Of a stretch of 23,242 bases of DNA, positions 7,017 through 14,594 are shown piece after piece. The stretch comes from QHXQ01 sp036389375 (GTDB taxonomy: Bacteria > Acidobacteriota > Blastocatellia > Pyrinomonadales > Pyrinomonadaceae). Positions within the stretch are counted from its first letter, which is position 1. Each line of letters starts with the position of its first letter. The notes beneath the pieces are model-generated. The model worked only from the letters and a program-made list of their open reading frames with translations. It was not told where the DNA came from and did no database searches. A program made the position numbers and the translations under genes. Location: positions 1 to 23,242 of the forward strand of contig DASVQA010000161.1 of assembly GCA_036389375.1 (NCBI GenBank), given 5' to 3'.

Positions 7017-9668
7017 TCAATCTCCTCTGCGCGCGGCAACTTTAATGGCCGGCGTCTGCACCGGAACATTCCAGCCGGAGAGGGTGAGCGTCGGTTTCAT
7101 GCCGTGCAGGTCTTTGACCTGATAGGTGGCGGTCAGTTCGCGTTGCTCACCGGGGAGCAGCGAGAGGTAGTTGTCCTGCCAGATGATGGGCAGGATGTCT
7201 TCGCCGTCTGTGGCGCGCGTGAGGTGTAGGCGGACGAAGAAGGCGAGCGTGGGCGAAGGATTTGCGAGGCGGACGTGGAGCGTCTCGGTTGCGCCGCGCC
7301 GTTCGGTGCGGGCGTCGGTGTCGAGTTGGGCGGGCGGGAGATTTTTGAGGGCGGTCAGGTCTGCGTGGGCGGTGAGGGGCGTGTAGTACCAAGTTGAATG
7401 GGGCCAGTCGAAGGCGTCGGGTTTGGTGGAGAGCCAGTAGAGATTGTCGCTGATGAGTTGTCCGGCCTCGTCTTGGAGCGTGAGCTTGATGAAGTAAGTC
7501 GTGCTGAGGCGCGGCAGTTGCGGGATGAGGAAAGCGGGGCGGCTGGTGTCGGGCGCAATGTCGAGGCGTTCGGTGCGCGTGAATTGTTCGCTAAGGTCTA
7601 GGTTGCGGACGCTCGCGGTGAGGCGCAAGGAGCGGAGCGGCGCGCCGGTCGTGTTGACGACGACGACGGAGCGGTCGTCGTAGGAGTATTGGACGTGGAC
7701 GGGTTCGCACGCCTTCTTCGTGCCGAAATAGCCACCGGCGGGGAGCAGGTAGTAGTCATAGAGATGCCAGATGATCGAGGGCCAAGCGTTGTTGAGCATC
7801 CATTGGACGACGCCGCCCGCGTCGGCGCGATTGCGCGCGTAGGCTTCAAACATGGCGCGCTCGCCTTCGTAGCTCATCAGTTGCGCCTTGGTGACGTAAT
7901 CTTCGAGCGAAGCGGGCGGGCCGTAGCGCGCCGTCATGGCGTCGTTGAAAATCTTGAGCGTCTTGAACTGCCCGCCGCCCGCGTGGTAGAGCCATACGTC
8001 GTCAACGGGCCAGAGATGATCAGCGGGCAACATCTTGCGCAGACTGCTGACGGGCGGGATCGCCGGCCCCGGACTCGTCTCGGTGTTGAAGCCGTGCGCG
8101 CCGCCATGCTCCGTGTCGCTCAGCCAGTAGGCGGGCGGAACCCAGTCGTAAGGCCCGCTCATCTTCACGCCGGAAGGGCCGCTCACCTGGGTCGGCTTCG
8201 CGGCGGCGGACGAGAGATAAGGATTCGGCCACTGGCATGATTGCAGCACGCTGATGTAGCGCTGTTCAACTTCGGCGGGCGGCGGGCCGTCGCTCGCGTT
8301 GAGCCACATGAGCAGGCTCGGATGATTGCGTAGCCGCATGATCTGATCGCGCTGCGAGGCGGCGGCCACGGCCGCATCTTCCGCGTCCCACTTGTCCCAC
8401 TGCTCCCACTGATCGCAGCAGCACCAACCGGCGATGACGAGCAACCCCGCGCGGTCGGCCACGTCGAACAGGTGCTCAAACTCAAGCTTGCCTTCGAGCC
8501 GAATGGCGTTGAGACCCATGTCGCGGACGTAGGCTAGCTCGGCCTCCATGCGGGCGGGATCGTGCCGCAGCATCGCATCCGGCGACCACCCGCCGCCGCG
8601 CACCAGCACGCGCCGGCCGTTGACGCGAAAGAAGCGATGATTGCGCGCGTCCAACTCCGATGTGATCTCGCGTATGCCGAACTGCACCGTCTGTGCGTCG
8701 GAGATTGCGCCCTCGGTGACAAACTCCATGTGCAGGTCGTAGAGATGCTGCGCGCCCATGCCGGCGGGCCACCACAGACGCGGCGCTTTGACGTTGAGTT
8801 GCGGGCAGGTTGCGGGCGTGAACGAGACGGCTCTGGTTTCGCGGGGCGCGAGCGTGACCGTCTGTTGAAAGGTGGTGCGCTCGAACCGGCCGCGCAAGCT
8901 GCCCGTCACCGTCTTGTCGGTCGCGTTGCGCAGTTCGGCGTTGACCGTCAGTTGCGCCGTGTCGCGCGCGCCCTGCGCGAAGTGCGTGACGACCTGTGGA
9001 TAGCGCACAGAGACGGGGCCGCTTGTCGTGACGTAAACCTCGCGCCACAGCCCCATGTTCTTGTCGGGCGGCGTGGGATTCCAGTCCACCCAGTTGATGC
9101 CTAAGTCGTCCGGCTGCTGCGCGGAGATTTCCAGCGCAAGCGCGTTGCGTTGACCCGCGCGCACGAAGTCCGTGACGTTGAACTCGTAGGTGCGATACGC
9201 GCCCGCCACCTGCTTGCGGTCGGCCAGCTTTCGGCCGTTGAGCCAGATGTGCGCGCGATAGTTGATGCCGTCGAAGTGCAGCCACACAGTCTGCCCAGCG
9301 GCGCTGCGCGGCAACTCGAACTCGGTGCGATACCACCACGCCGCGCGAAACGGGCTATCGTCCGGCATCGGCAGCTTCGAGAAGATCGCACCGATCTTGT
9401 AGTCTGCGCCGGGCAAGCCGCGCATGTTCATGCCGAAATATGGATCGGGATAGACCTTGGCCGCGACGAGCGCCGCCACGACGGTCGCGGGCACTGTCGC
9501 CGGATACCAACCCGGCGTCGGAAACTCTTGCTGCGAGATAGCGTCGCCCTGTGCCTTCACCTGCGCGGCCGATTGAATCCGCCAGTTCTCGGCCAGCGGC
9601 CACCTGATCTGGCCAGACACGTTAACGCTGAGCAGCAAGACGACGACGCAGAGCGATAATCTCATCAT
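7017..9668 (-). CDS. Secreted glycoside hydrolase family 2, probable exo-beta-D-glucosaminidase
   Basis: This is an 883-residue exported enzyme that probably removes GlcN from the non-reducing end of chitosan oligomers. A signal peptide (LSLCVVVLLLSVNVSGQ) is followed by the GH2 sugar-binding domain (VYPDPYFGMN, AWWYRTEF, WLHFDGINYRAHIWLNG), an Ig-like domain and the TIM barrel (RVLVRGGGWSPDAMLR, LNAIRLEG). In the barrel, LMWLNASDGPPP gives D460 and GFNTETSPG gives E530. In the characterised exo-glucosaminidase CsxA the acid/base is an Asp in a SDNPP-type motif and the nucleophile a Glu in an NTET-type motif about 70 residues later, so both catalytic residues are present. Most beta-galactosidases and mannosidases have NE instead of SD. 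Start: ATG 9668 has GGAG 6 nt upstream; ATG 9680 in frame is less likely. It follows the permease gene by 24 nt, so they are probably co-transcribed. Confidence 0.87.
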   Translation of the reverse strand: MMRLSLCVVVLLLSVNVSGQIRWPLAENWRIQSAAQVKAQGDAISQQEFPTPGWYPATVPATVVAALVAAKVYPDPYFGMNMRGLPGADYKIGAIFSKLPMPDDSPFRAAWWYRTEFELPRSAAGQTVWLHFDGINYRAHIWLNGRKLADRKQVAGAYRTYEFNVTDFVRAGQRNALALEISAQQPDDLGINWVDWNPTPPDKNMGLWREVYVTTSGPVSVRYPQVVTHFAQGARDTAQLTVNAELRNATDKTVTGSLRGRFERTTFQQTVTLAPRETRAVSFTPATCPQLNVKAPRLWWPAGMGAQHLYDLHMEFVTEGAISDAQTVQFGIREITSELDARNHRFFRVNGRRVLVRGGGWSPDAMLRHDPARMEAELAYVRDMGLNAIRLEGKLEFEHLFDVADRAGLLVIAGWCCCDQWEQWDKWDAEDAAVAAASQRDQIMRLRNHPSLLMWLNASDGPPPAEVEQRYISVLQSCQWPNPYLSSAAAKPTQVSGPSGVKMSGPYDWVPPAYWLSDTEHGGAHGFNTETSPGPAIPPVSSLRKMLPADHLWPVDDVWLYHAGGGQFKTLKIFNDAMTARYGPPASLEDYVTKAQLMSYEGERAMFEAYARNRADAGGVVQWMLNNAWPSIIWHLYDYYLLPAGGYFGTKKACEPVHVQYSYDDRSVVVVNTTGAPLRSLRLTASVRNLDLSEQFTRTERLDIAPDTSRPAFLIPQLPRLSTTYFIKLTLQDEAGQLISDNLYWLSTKPDAFDWPHSTWYYTPLTAHADLTALKNLPPAQLDTDARTERRGATETLHVRLANPSPTLAFFVRLHLTRATDGEDILPIIWQDNYLSLLPGEQRELTATYQVKDLHGMKPTLTLSGWNVPVQTPAIKVAARRGD

Positions 9669-9692
9669 TGCGATCTCCATAACGCGCGCTTT

Positions 9693-11075
9693 TTATCCGC
9701 GCGCAAACGGCCAGCGCGCCGCGTGCCAAGACCAGACGAGGAAGAACAACCCGCCCAACGCGAGCAGCCCCAACCCGAAGGCGATGATGCGCCAGTCGGT
9801 CGTGGCGAAGATAAAGAGCCAGCCCAGCAGGGCCACGAAACTTGGGAGCGGGTAAAACCAGATGCGAAACGGGCGCGGCAGGTCGGGCCGCCGACGGCGG
9901 AGCAGTTCGACGGCGACGATCTGCCCGACGAACTGCACGAGGATGCGCGTCGCCACGAGCGCGGCGATCACCGTGTCGAGCGCGAAGCGACAGCAGATGA
10001 TGGCGACCGCGCCGACGACGAGCAGCGAAACGTAAGGGAACTGCCCGCGCGGGTGCAGGCGCGCAAAGAGCTTGAAGAAGTAGCCGTCCTGCGCCGCCGC
10101 GTAAGGGATGCGCGAGTAGCCCAGCAGCAGCGCGAAGACCGAGCCGAACGCCGTCCAGAGCACCATCACGGTAAAGGCGGTGGCGATCTTGGGCCCGTAA
10201 ATTTTCTCCATGAATAGCGAGACGATGAAGTTTGCTTCCGCGTGCGCGTCCGCCGGGACGAACTCGCGCCACGGCACGACGCCGACGAGCGACAGGTTGA
10301 TGGCGAAGTAGAGCAACGCAACTGCCAGCACGCTGATGATGATCGAACGCGGGATGACGCGGCCGGGGTCTTTCACTTCGTCGCCGATGTAGCACACGTC
10401 GTAGTAGCCGAGATAGTCATAGACGCCGATGCTCGATGCGAGGCCGAGACCGAAGAGGAAGCCGCGCGTGAGTTTGAATGCGCCGGGCGGAAAATCGAAG
10501 GCGAGTTGCGGGTTGAGATGGAGCGCGCCCGTGATGATGACGGCGAGCGTCGTCATGAGCGTGCCGACCCACAGGCTGACGGTGATCTTGCCGATGGAGG
10601 TGATGCGCCGGTAGAGCAGCACGATGTTGACGACGCCGACGCTCGCCGCCAAAAGCGCCGTCTGCCACGCCGTCATGCCGCGCCAGACGTAAGTGGCGTA
10701 GCGGGCGAAGCCGATGTAGCCGGACGCGATCTCAAGCGGCCCGCTCAGGATGAACTGCCAGATGAAGAGGAACGCCAGCAGCCGGCCCCACGTCTCGCGC
10801 CCGTATGCTTCGCGCAGGTAGAGATACGTGCCGCCCGAACCGGGCAGCGCCGCGCCCAACTCGCTCCAAACCAGACCGTCTGGGATGACTATCGCCACGC
10901 CGACGAGCCAGCCGAGCATCGCCTGCGGCCCGCCAAGCGCCGTCATGAGCAGCGGAATCGTGATGAACGGCCCGATGCCGATCATGTTCGACATGTTGAG
11001 GGCCGTCGCCTGTAACAGACCGAAGCGGCGGAGCAGGTGCGCGCGCGCTTGCGGCTGGACGAGTTCGGATGACAT
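9693..11075 (-). CDS. APC-superfamily amino acid/polyamine-type permease
   Basis: This is an inner-membrane transporter of about 460 residues with roughly 12 hydrophobic segments. The first helix carries TALNMSNMIGIGPFITIP, the unwound GIG segment that binds substrate in APC carriers. TM2 and TM3 contain ALPGSGGTYLYLREAYG, also typical of the superfamily. The substrate cannot be read from the sequence. Being directly upstream of a secreted exo-glucosaminidase suggests import of a released product such as an amino compound, but APC carriers usually take amino acids. Start: ATG 11075 has GGAAG 6 nt upstream, while ATG 11081 would lie directly against that GGAAG; 11075 is therefore preferred. 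It is the first gene of the minus-strand pair and is divergent from the PspA cluster. Confidence 0.87.
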   Translation of the reverse strand: MSSELVQPQARAHLLRRFGLLQATALNMSNMIGIGPFITIPLLMTALGGPQAMLGWLVGVAIVIPDGLVWSELGAALPGSGGTYLYLREAYGRETWGRLLAFLFIWQFILSGPLEIASGYIGFARYATYVWRGMTAWQTALLAASVGVVNIVLLYRRITSIGKITVSLWVGTLMTTLAVIITGALHLNPQLAFDFPPGAFKLTRGFLFGLGLASSIGVYDYLGYYDVCYIGDEVKDPGRVIPRSIIISVLAVALLYFAINLSLVGVVPWREFVPADAHAEANFIVSLFMEKIYGPKIATAFTVMVLWTAFGSVFALLLGYSRIPYAAAQDGYFFKLFARLHPRGQFPYVSLLVVGAVAIICCRFALDTVIAALVATRILVQFVGQIVAVELLRRRRPDLPRPFRIWFYPLPSFVALLGWLFIFATTDWRIIAFGLGLLALGGLFFLVWSWHAARWPFARG

Positions 11076-11081
11076 CCGCAT

Positions 11082-11384
11082 CTTCCACGCGATACGTATT
11101 GACCGAGCGTTGCGGAGTTTACCTCAACGGCGCTTGCGGCGGCGGCAGTTTTTCTGACCGGCGCGGGCGCGATTTTCTATTTTTACGCGGCGGAAACGTG
11201 TGCTAGTCTGTCGCCGCCATGAAGCAGAGACGACCGCAGCACGACCGCCGTCTCGTTATTCCCGGACAAGCACGTTGCCATTAAGCCAGAGGGCCAGTCC
11301 TCACGGACGGACGCCCGCGCGCGGCACATGCAGCGAACGAATATGCCCGGCGCACCGGCGCAGGCAAGGAGCAGTAAACGTTCC
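11082..11384. other. Divergent intergenic region between the permease and the PspA cluster
   Basis: This stretch of about 300 bases has no convincing gene. It contains AT-richer patches (11150-11186) in an otherwise GC-rich background and must hold promoters for both directions. An open frame of 21 codons begins at ATG 11218 but lacks a ribosome binding site. I see no repeat or strong hairpin. Confidence 0.5.
11181..11209 (+). promoter_or_regulatory. Weak candidate promoter for the PspA cluster
   Basis: TTTTAC at 11181-11186 is followed after 17 nt by TAGTCT at 11204-11209. The latter is preceded by TGC and so forms an extended -10-like element (TGCTAGTCT). The match is poor outside the spacing and the TG motif. 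A start near 11215 would leave a leader of about 170 nt before the first gene. Confidence 0.22.
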
Positions 11385-12089
11385 ATGACGGACAAGAAAA
11401 GTTGGGGCTCAACCGTCGCCGGCTGGTTCATCGAGCGCGACGAGGATGCAAGCGCGCCCGCCGCGCCGGAAGAGATGAGTGCGGACGAAGCCGAGGCGCT
11501 CATCCGGGCCGCGAGCGGTGGCACACAGAGCGCGGGCGAAGCTTACACCGCACCGTCGCCCACGCAGACCGTCTTTCAGTCCGCCCCGCCGCCACCTACC
11601 GGCGGGCAGGTTGATTTCGAGGCCGTCTTTAACGCGGCGGGCGTGGATACGGAGGAGCGCGCGCGCGTGGCGCGCACCGTCGAGCTATTAAAGAGTCTGC
11701 CGGCGGGCACGGATGCGGGCGTGAAAAAGCAGATCGTCGAAGCCTCTTTGAAGGCCTTCGGCGTACCGATTGAAAAGATCATCGAAGCGGCGGTCGAAGA
11801 GATACAGGCGCTCGACGGCTACACGCGCAACGCCGCGACGGACAACGAGACGCTGATGCAGGAATCGGACGCGCGCATCAAGCAGTATGAAGAAGAGATC
11901 AGGAACATTCGCGCCATCATGCAGCAGAGCGTCACGGAATTGCAGGCGGTGATCAAGGTCTGCAACGACAAGAAGCTTGAAGTGCAGCAAGTCCTTGAGT
12001 TCTTCGGGCAGGCGAAGGTGGCGCAGGTGGTGAAGGATTCGCCCAAACTCCACGACCCGGCCGCTCCGGCTAACCCTCCGGCGAGTTGA
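11385..12089 (+). CDS. Cytosolic helical/coiled-coil protein, PspA-linked, function unknown
   Basis: This acidic soluble protein of 234 residues has no signal peptide or membrane segment. The N-terminal third is disordered (Ala/Pro/Ser-rich, with a PPPPTGGQ stretch). A small helical domain around residues 75-135 starts DFEAVFNAAGVDTEE and includes LPAGTDAGVKKQIVEASLKA. A long coiled coil follows from about 140 to 210 (ESDARIKQYEEEIRNIRAIM). I recall similar proteins next to pspA in other phyla, for example myxobacteria, but cannot name the family. It ends 16 nt before pspA, so the two are very probably co-transcribed, and a PspA-binding adaptor is a reasonable guess. Start: ATG 11385 (MTDKKSWGS) with AAGGAG at 11366-11371, a long spacing of 13 nt; an upstream in-frame ATG at 11328 has no better ribosome binding site. 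Confidence 0.72.
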   Translation: MTDKKSWGSTVAGWFIERDEDASAPAAPEEMSADEAEALIRAASGGTQSAGEAYTAPSPTQTVFQSAPPPPTGGQVDFEAVFNAAGVDTEERARVARTVELLKSLPAGTDAGVKKQIVEASLKAFGVPIEKIIEAAVEEIQALDGYTRNAATDNETLMQESDARIKQYEEEIRNIRAIMQQSVTELQAVIKVCNDKKLEVQQVLEFFGQAKVAQVVKDSPKLHDPAAPANPPAS

Positions 12090-12105
12090 AGAAAGGATCA
12101 CACAC

Positions 12106-12804
12106 ATGTTCAAACGTCTGGCCAATCTCTGGCGCGGTTTCCTGTCGCTCTGGATTTCCGACATCGAAAAGGAACACCCCGAGATCGCCTACGAAAACGC
12201 CATCAACTCGATGGTGGAAAAATATTCAAAACTCAAGACCGCCACGGCCGCCATCATCCGTCGCCGCGAAGAATTAGACGACCGCTTCAAACGCGCGAAC
12301 GCCGAATTACAGCAGACGGAAGCGGAACTCGATACGGCGGTCACGACCGGGCAGGACGATCTGGCCGTCATCCTGATTCAGAAGAAGAACCAGTTGACGA
12401 CCGACGTGGCGGAACTCAAAACCGAGATGGAGACGGCGCGCAGCGATGCCGACTCGGCCAAGTCGTCGCTCCTCAGCGTGCAGACCGAGATCAGGAAGTT
12501 GCAGAGCGAGCGCGATTCGATGCTGGCCAAGATGCAGTCGGCGCAGGCGCGCATCAAGGTGCAGGAGCAACTCGACGGCCTGTCGGTGGACGCCGAAGTG
12601 AAGGCGCTCGACAACGTGCGCCAGCACATCAAGACGACCATCGCCGAAGCCAACCTCGGCAAAGAACTCTCCGAGTCGTCGCTCGACGCGCGTCTCGCCG
12701 CGCTGCGCAACCAGACCGGCGACGTAACTGCCCGCCAACAGTTGGCCGAACTCAAAGCCAAAAAGACCGCGCAGCAGAACGCTCAGGGAAACAAGACGAT
12801 GTAA
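12106..12804 (+). CDS. pspA: PspA/IM30 family membrane-stress protein
   Basis: The protein has 232 residues and is almost wholly alpha-helical, close to the usual PspA length. It starts with an amphipathic helix (MFKRLANLWRGFLSLWI) expected to bind membrane. A long coiled coil follows from about residue 25 to 160 (EELDDRFKRANAELQQTEAE), then further helices to a Lys/Gln-rich tail. PspA/IM30 proteins belong to the ESCRT-III superfamily and form rods and rings that stabilise or reshape the inner membrane under stress. No PspF, PspB or PspC is nearby, so the E. coli control circuit is absent. Its neighbours instead are an ABC transporter and an AAA+ ATPase. AAAGGA about 8 nt before ATG 12106 supports the start. 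A hairpin at 12810-12881 follows the stop codon. Confidence 0.88.
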   Translation: MFKRLANLWRGFLSLWISDIEKEHPEIAYENAINSMVEKYSKLKTATAAIIRRREELDDRFKRANAELQQTEAELDTAVTTGQDDLAVILIQKKNQLTTDVAELKTEMETARSDADSAKSSLLSVQTEIRKLQSERDSMLAKMQSAQARIKVQEQLDGLSVDAEVKALDNVRQHIKTTIAEANLGKELSESSLDARLAALRNQTGDVTARQQLAELKAKKTAQQNAQGNKTM

Positions 12805-12809
12805 AAATA

Positions 12810-12881
12810 GTGCTGAGTCCTGAGTCCTGAGCAAAGGCAAGTTGTTTTTTTACTCAGGACTCAGGACTCAGGACTCAGCAC
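12810..12881 (+). repeat. Long hairpin of 7-nt tandem units (TGAGTCC) after pspA
   Basis: The 5' arm (12810-12831) is GTGC, two TGAGTCC units and TGAG. The 3' end (12860-12881) is its perfect 22-nt complement. Just before it, 12853-12859 adds one extra complementary heptamer, so the 3' side has three units against two. The loop contains seven Ts (12845-12851). It sits 5 nt after the pspA stop codon, ending 20 nt before the next start. It may be a repetitive (REP/STRR-like) element, and in RNA it would act as an attenuator or mRNA stabiliser. Confidence 0.8.
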
Positions 12882-12901
12882 TTCCATTGAGAGGCTACTT
12901 T

Positions 12902-14521
12902 ATGAGACTGACTCCGTTAGCGAAGGGTTTCATTGCGGTTGTCGTACTTGCGGTGCTGGGCTTTGCGACGTGGCACTACAAGGGCGATGCGATCAAGCAG
13001 TGGGCCGGCGGCGAGAAGACGGCCGAAGGCGGCGACAACAAGGGCGACTTTGACAAGTTGAAGGGCGGCCCCGACGACCCGGCGCGCGGCGTCGGTTCGA
13101 CCGGCGTGAGCGCGACGAACGTGGGCAATGGGCGTTTGAACCGCCCGCTCGTCGTCGGCATCAACACGTGGGCCGGTCATGCGCCCGGCCTCGTCTTCAA
13201 CAACGGCATGGAGCCGAGCGGCGGCTCGCTCTACAAGCGCAAGTTCGGCCTCGACGTGAAGTTCGTGCTGCTGGAAGACCCGGCGGCCAAACTCGCCGCC
13301 TTCCGCAGCGGCCAAGTGGACATCATGTGGAACACGGTGGACAACTGGGCGCGCGAAGCCTCGATCCTCGCCGAACAGAACCAGCAGGCCAAATCCATCC
13401 TGATGCAGGACTGGTCGCGCGGCGGCGACGGCATCGCTTCGCTCGCGTCAATCAGATCGGTCGAAGATTTGAAGGGCCATAAGATCGCCTGCACGCAGTT
13501 TACGCCGTCCCACTTCCTGCTGCTCTACCTGCTCGCGCAATCGGGGCTGACGCCCGACGAGCGCGCCGCCGTCGAGAAGAACATCATCTTCACGACCGAC
13601 GCGCCCTCGGCCGCCGCCGCCTTCAAAGCGGGCCAAGTGGACGCCGCCGTGACGTGGGAGCCTGACCTCTCGGCCGCCGTCTCGGCGCGCGGCGATCAGG
13701 CGCGCGTGCTCGTCTCCACGCAGGCCGCGACCAACATCATCGCCGACACGCTCTGCGCGCGGCAGGACTTGATCGATAAAGCGCCGGAAACCGTCCGCGA
13801 TTTCGTCCACGGCTGGCTCGACGGCATCGAGATGATCAAGAGCGATCCGAACGGCTCTTATGAGATCGTGGCTAAGGCTTTGAAACTCGACACCGACACC
13901 GTCTCCGGCATGTTGTCCGGCCTCAAGCTCACGCCCTACGCCGACAACGCGCAGTTCTACGGGCTGACCGGCGGCAAGGCGCATTACGAGACCCTCTTTG
14001 ATACGGCGTTCGTCATCTGGCGCAAGAAGGGTTTGGTGACGAAGGTGGTGGATGCGCGCAACTGGGCGGACACGCGCTTCATACAGGCGCTCGCCGCCAG
14101 TTATCCGGGCCAGAAGGTAGAGGAAGCGCAGGTCGTCGCGCGCGCGCCTTCGGAGAAGGACATTCCGATCCTGCATCAGCAGATACAGATTCAGTTCACA
14201 CCCGGCTCGGACGAGATCATGTCCGGCTCTTATCTGCTGCTTGACAAACTCGGCGAGACGATGACCTCGTTCGGCAACACCGTCCTGCGCGTCGAAGGCA
14301 ACACGGACAATACGGGTTCGCCGACCGGCAACATGACGCTCTCCGAACGGCGCGCGCTCTCGGTCAAGAACTACATCGTCAAAAACTTCCCCAACATTCC
14401 GCCGACCCGCTTCCAGACCATCGGACGCGGCGCAACCAACCCGGTCGCCGAGAACACCACCGAGGCCGGGCGGCAACAGAACCGCCGCACCGACATCAAG
14501 GTGATCTTGGCTACACAGTGA
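12902..14521 (+). CDS. Membrane-anchored ABC solute-binding protein fused to OmpA-like peptidoglycan-binding domain
   Basis: This is a 539-residue envelope protein with three parts. Residues 8-24 form a single N-terminal membrane helix, followed by a Gly/Asp-rich linker to about 78. Residues 80-390 form a type 2 solute-binding domain of the NMT1/SsuA/TauA kind (VGINTWAGHAPGLVF, AAFRSGQVDIMWNTVDNW, AAFKAGQVDAAVTWEPD). Residues about 410-539 are an OmpA C-terminal domain: EGNTDNTGS with D469, LSERRA with R484 exactly 15 residues later, and GRQQNRRTD. This Asp/Arg pair binds diaminopimelate in OmpA. The product should thus be tied to both inner membrane and cell wall while presenting a ligand to the permease encoded next. 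The ligand is not readable. Start: ATG 12902 with GAGG 7 nt upstream; an upstream in-frame start would lie inside the hairpin. Confidence 0.87.
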   Translation: MRLTPLAKGFIAVVVLAVLGFATWHYKGDAIKQWAGGEKTAEGGDNKGDFDKLKGGPDDPARGVGSTGVSATNVGNGRLNRPLVVGINTWAGHAPGLVFNNGMEPSGGSLYKRKFGLDVKFVLLEDPAAKLAAFRSGQVDIMWNTVDNWAREASILAEQNQQAKSILMQDWSRGGDGIASLASIRSVEDLKGHKIACTQFTPSHFLLLYLLAQSGLTPDERAAVEKNIIFTTDAPSAAAAFKAGQVDAAVTWEPDLSAAVSARGDQARVLVSTQAATNIIADTLCARQDLIDKAPETVRDFVHGWLDGIEMIKSDPNGSYEIVAKALKLDTDTVSGMLSGLKLTPYADNAQFYGLTGGKAHYETLFDTAFVIWRKKGLVTKVVDARNWADTRFIQALAASYPGQKVEEAQVVARAPSEKDIPILHQQIQIQFTPGSDEIMSGSYLLLDKLGETMTSFGNTVLRVEGNTDNTGSPTGNMTLSERRALSVKNYIVKNFPNIPPTRFQTIGRGATNPVAENTTEAGRQQNRRTDIKVILATQ

Positions 14522-14525
14522 GGGA

Positions 14526-14587
14526 AGGGCTGAGGGCTGAAGAAGAACTGCACAACTTGAGTGCTGTTCTATTCAGCCCTCGGCCCT
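14526..14587 (+). repeat. Second long hairpin of 7-nt units (GGGCTGA) between binding-protein and permease genes
   Basis: The outer arm 14526-14541 (two GGGCTGA units) pairs with 14572-14587, with a single G-U type position. Inside it, AGAAC (14544-14548) pairs with GTTCT (14566-14570), and GCAC (14550-14553) pairs with GTGC (14561-14564) around a 7-nt loop. The structure begins 4 nt after the stop codon at 14521 and ends 7 nt before the permease ATG at 14595. It could therefore hide the ribosome-binding region, which shows no Shine-Dalgarno motif. The heptamer differs from that at 12810 but the plan is the same. Confidence 0.78.
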
Positions 14588-14594
14588 CATCTTT

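Noticed and set aside
10242..11015. Plus-strand open frame opposite the APC permease
   Set aside because: The Asp/Arg/Glu-rich product is the usual antisense shadow of a membrane protein gene.
11218..11283. Short open frame of 21 codons as a leader peptide
   Set aside because: No ribosome binding site, no run of regulatory codons and no attenuator stem after it.
12810..12881. Heptamer repeats as a CRISPR fragment
   Set aside because: The units are 7 nt, directly abutting and inverted around a loop, without spacers or cas genes.
13448..14476. Long minus-strand open frame opposite the binding-protein gene
   Set aside because: It is Arg/Val/Gly-rich with no family motif, and the plus strand carries a clear SBP-OmpA protein. 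Antisense frames stay open easily in GC-rich DNA.
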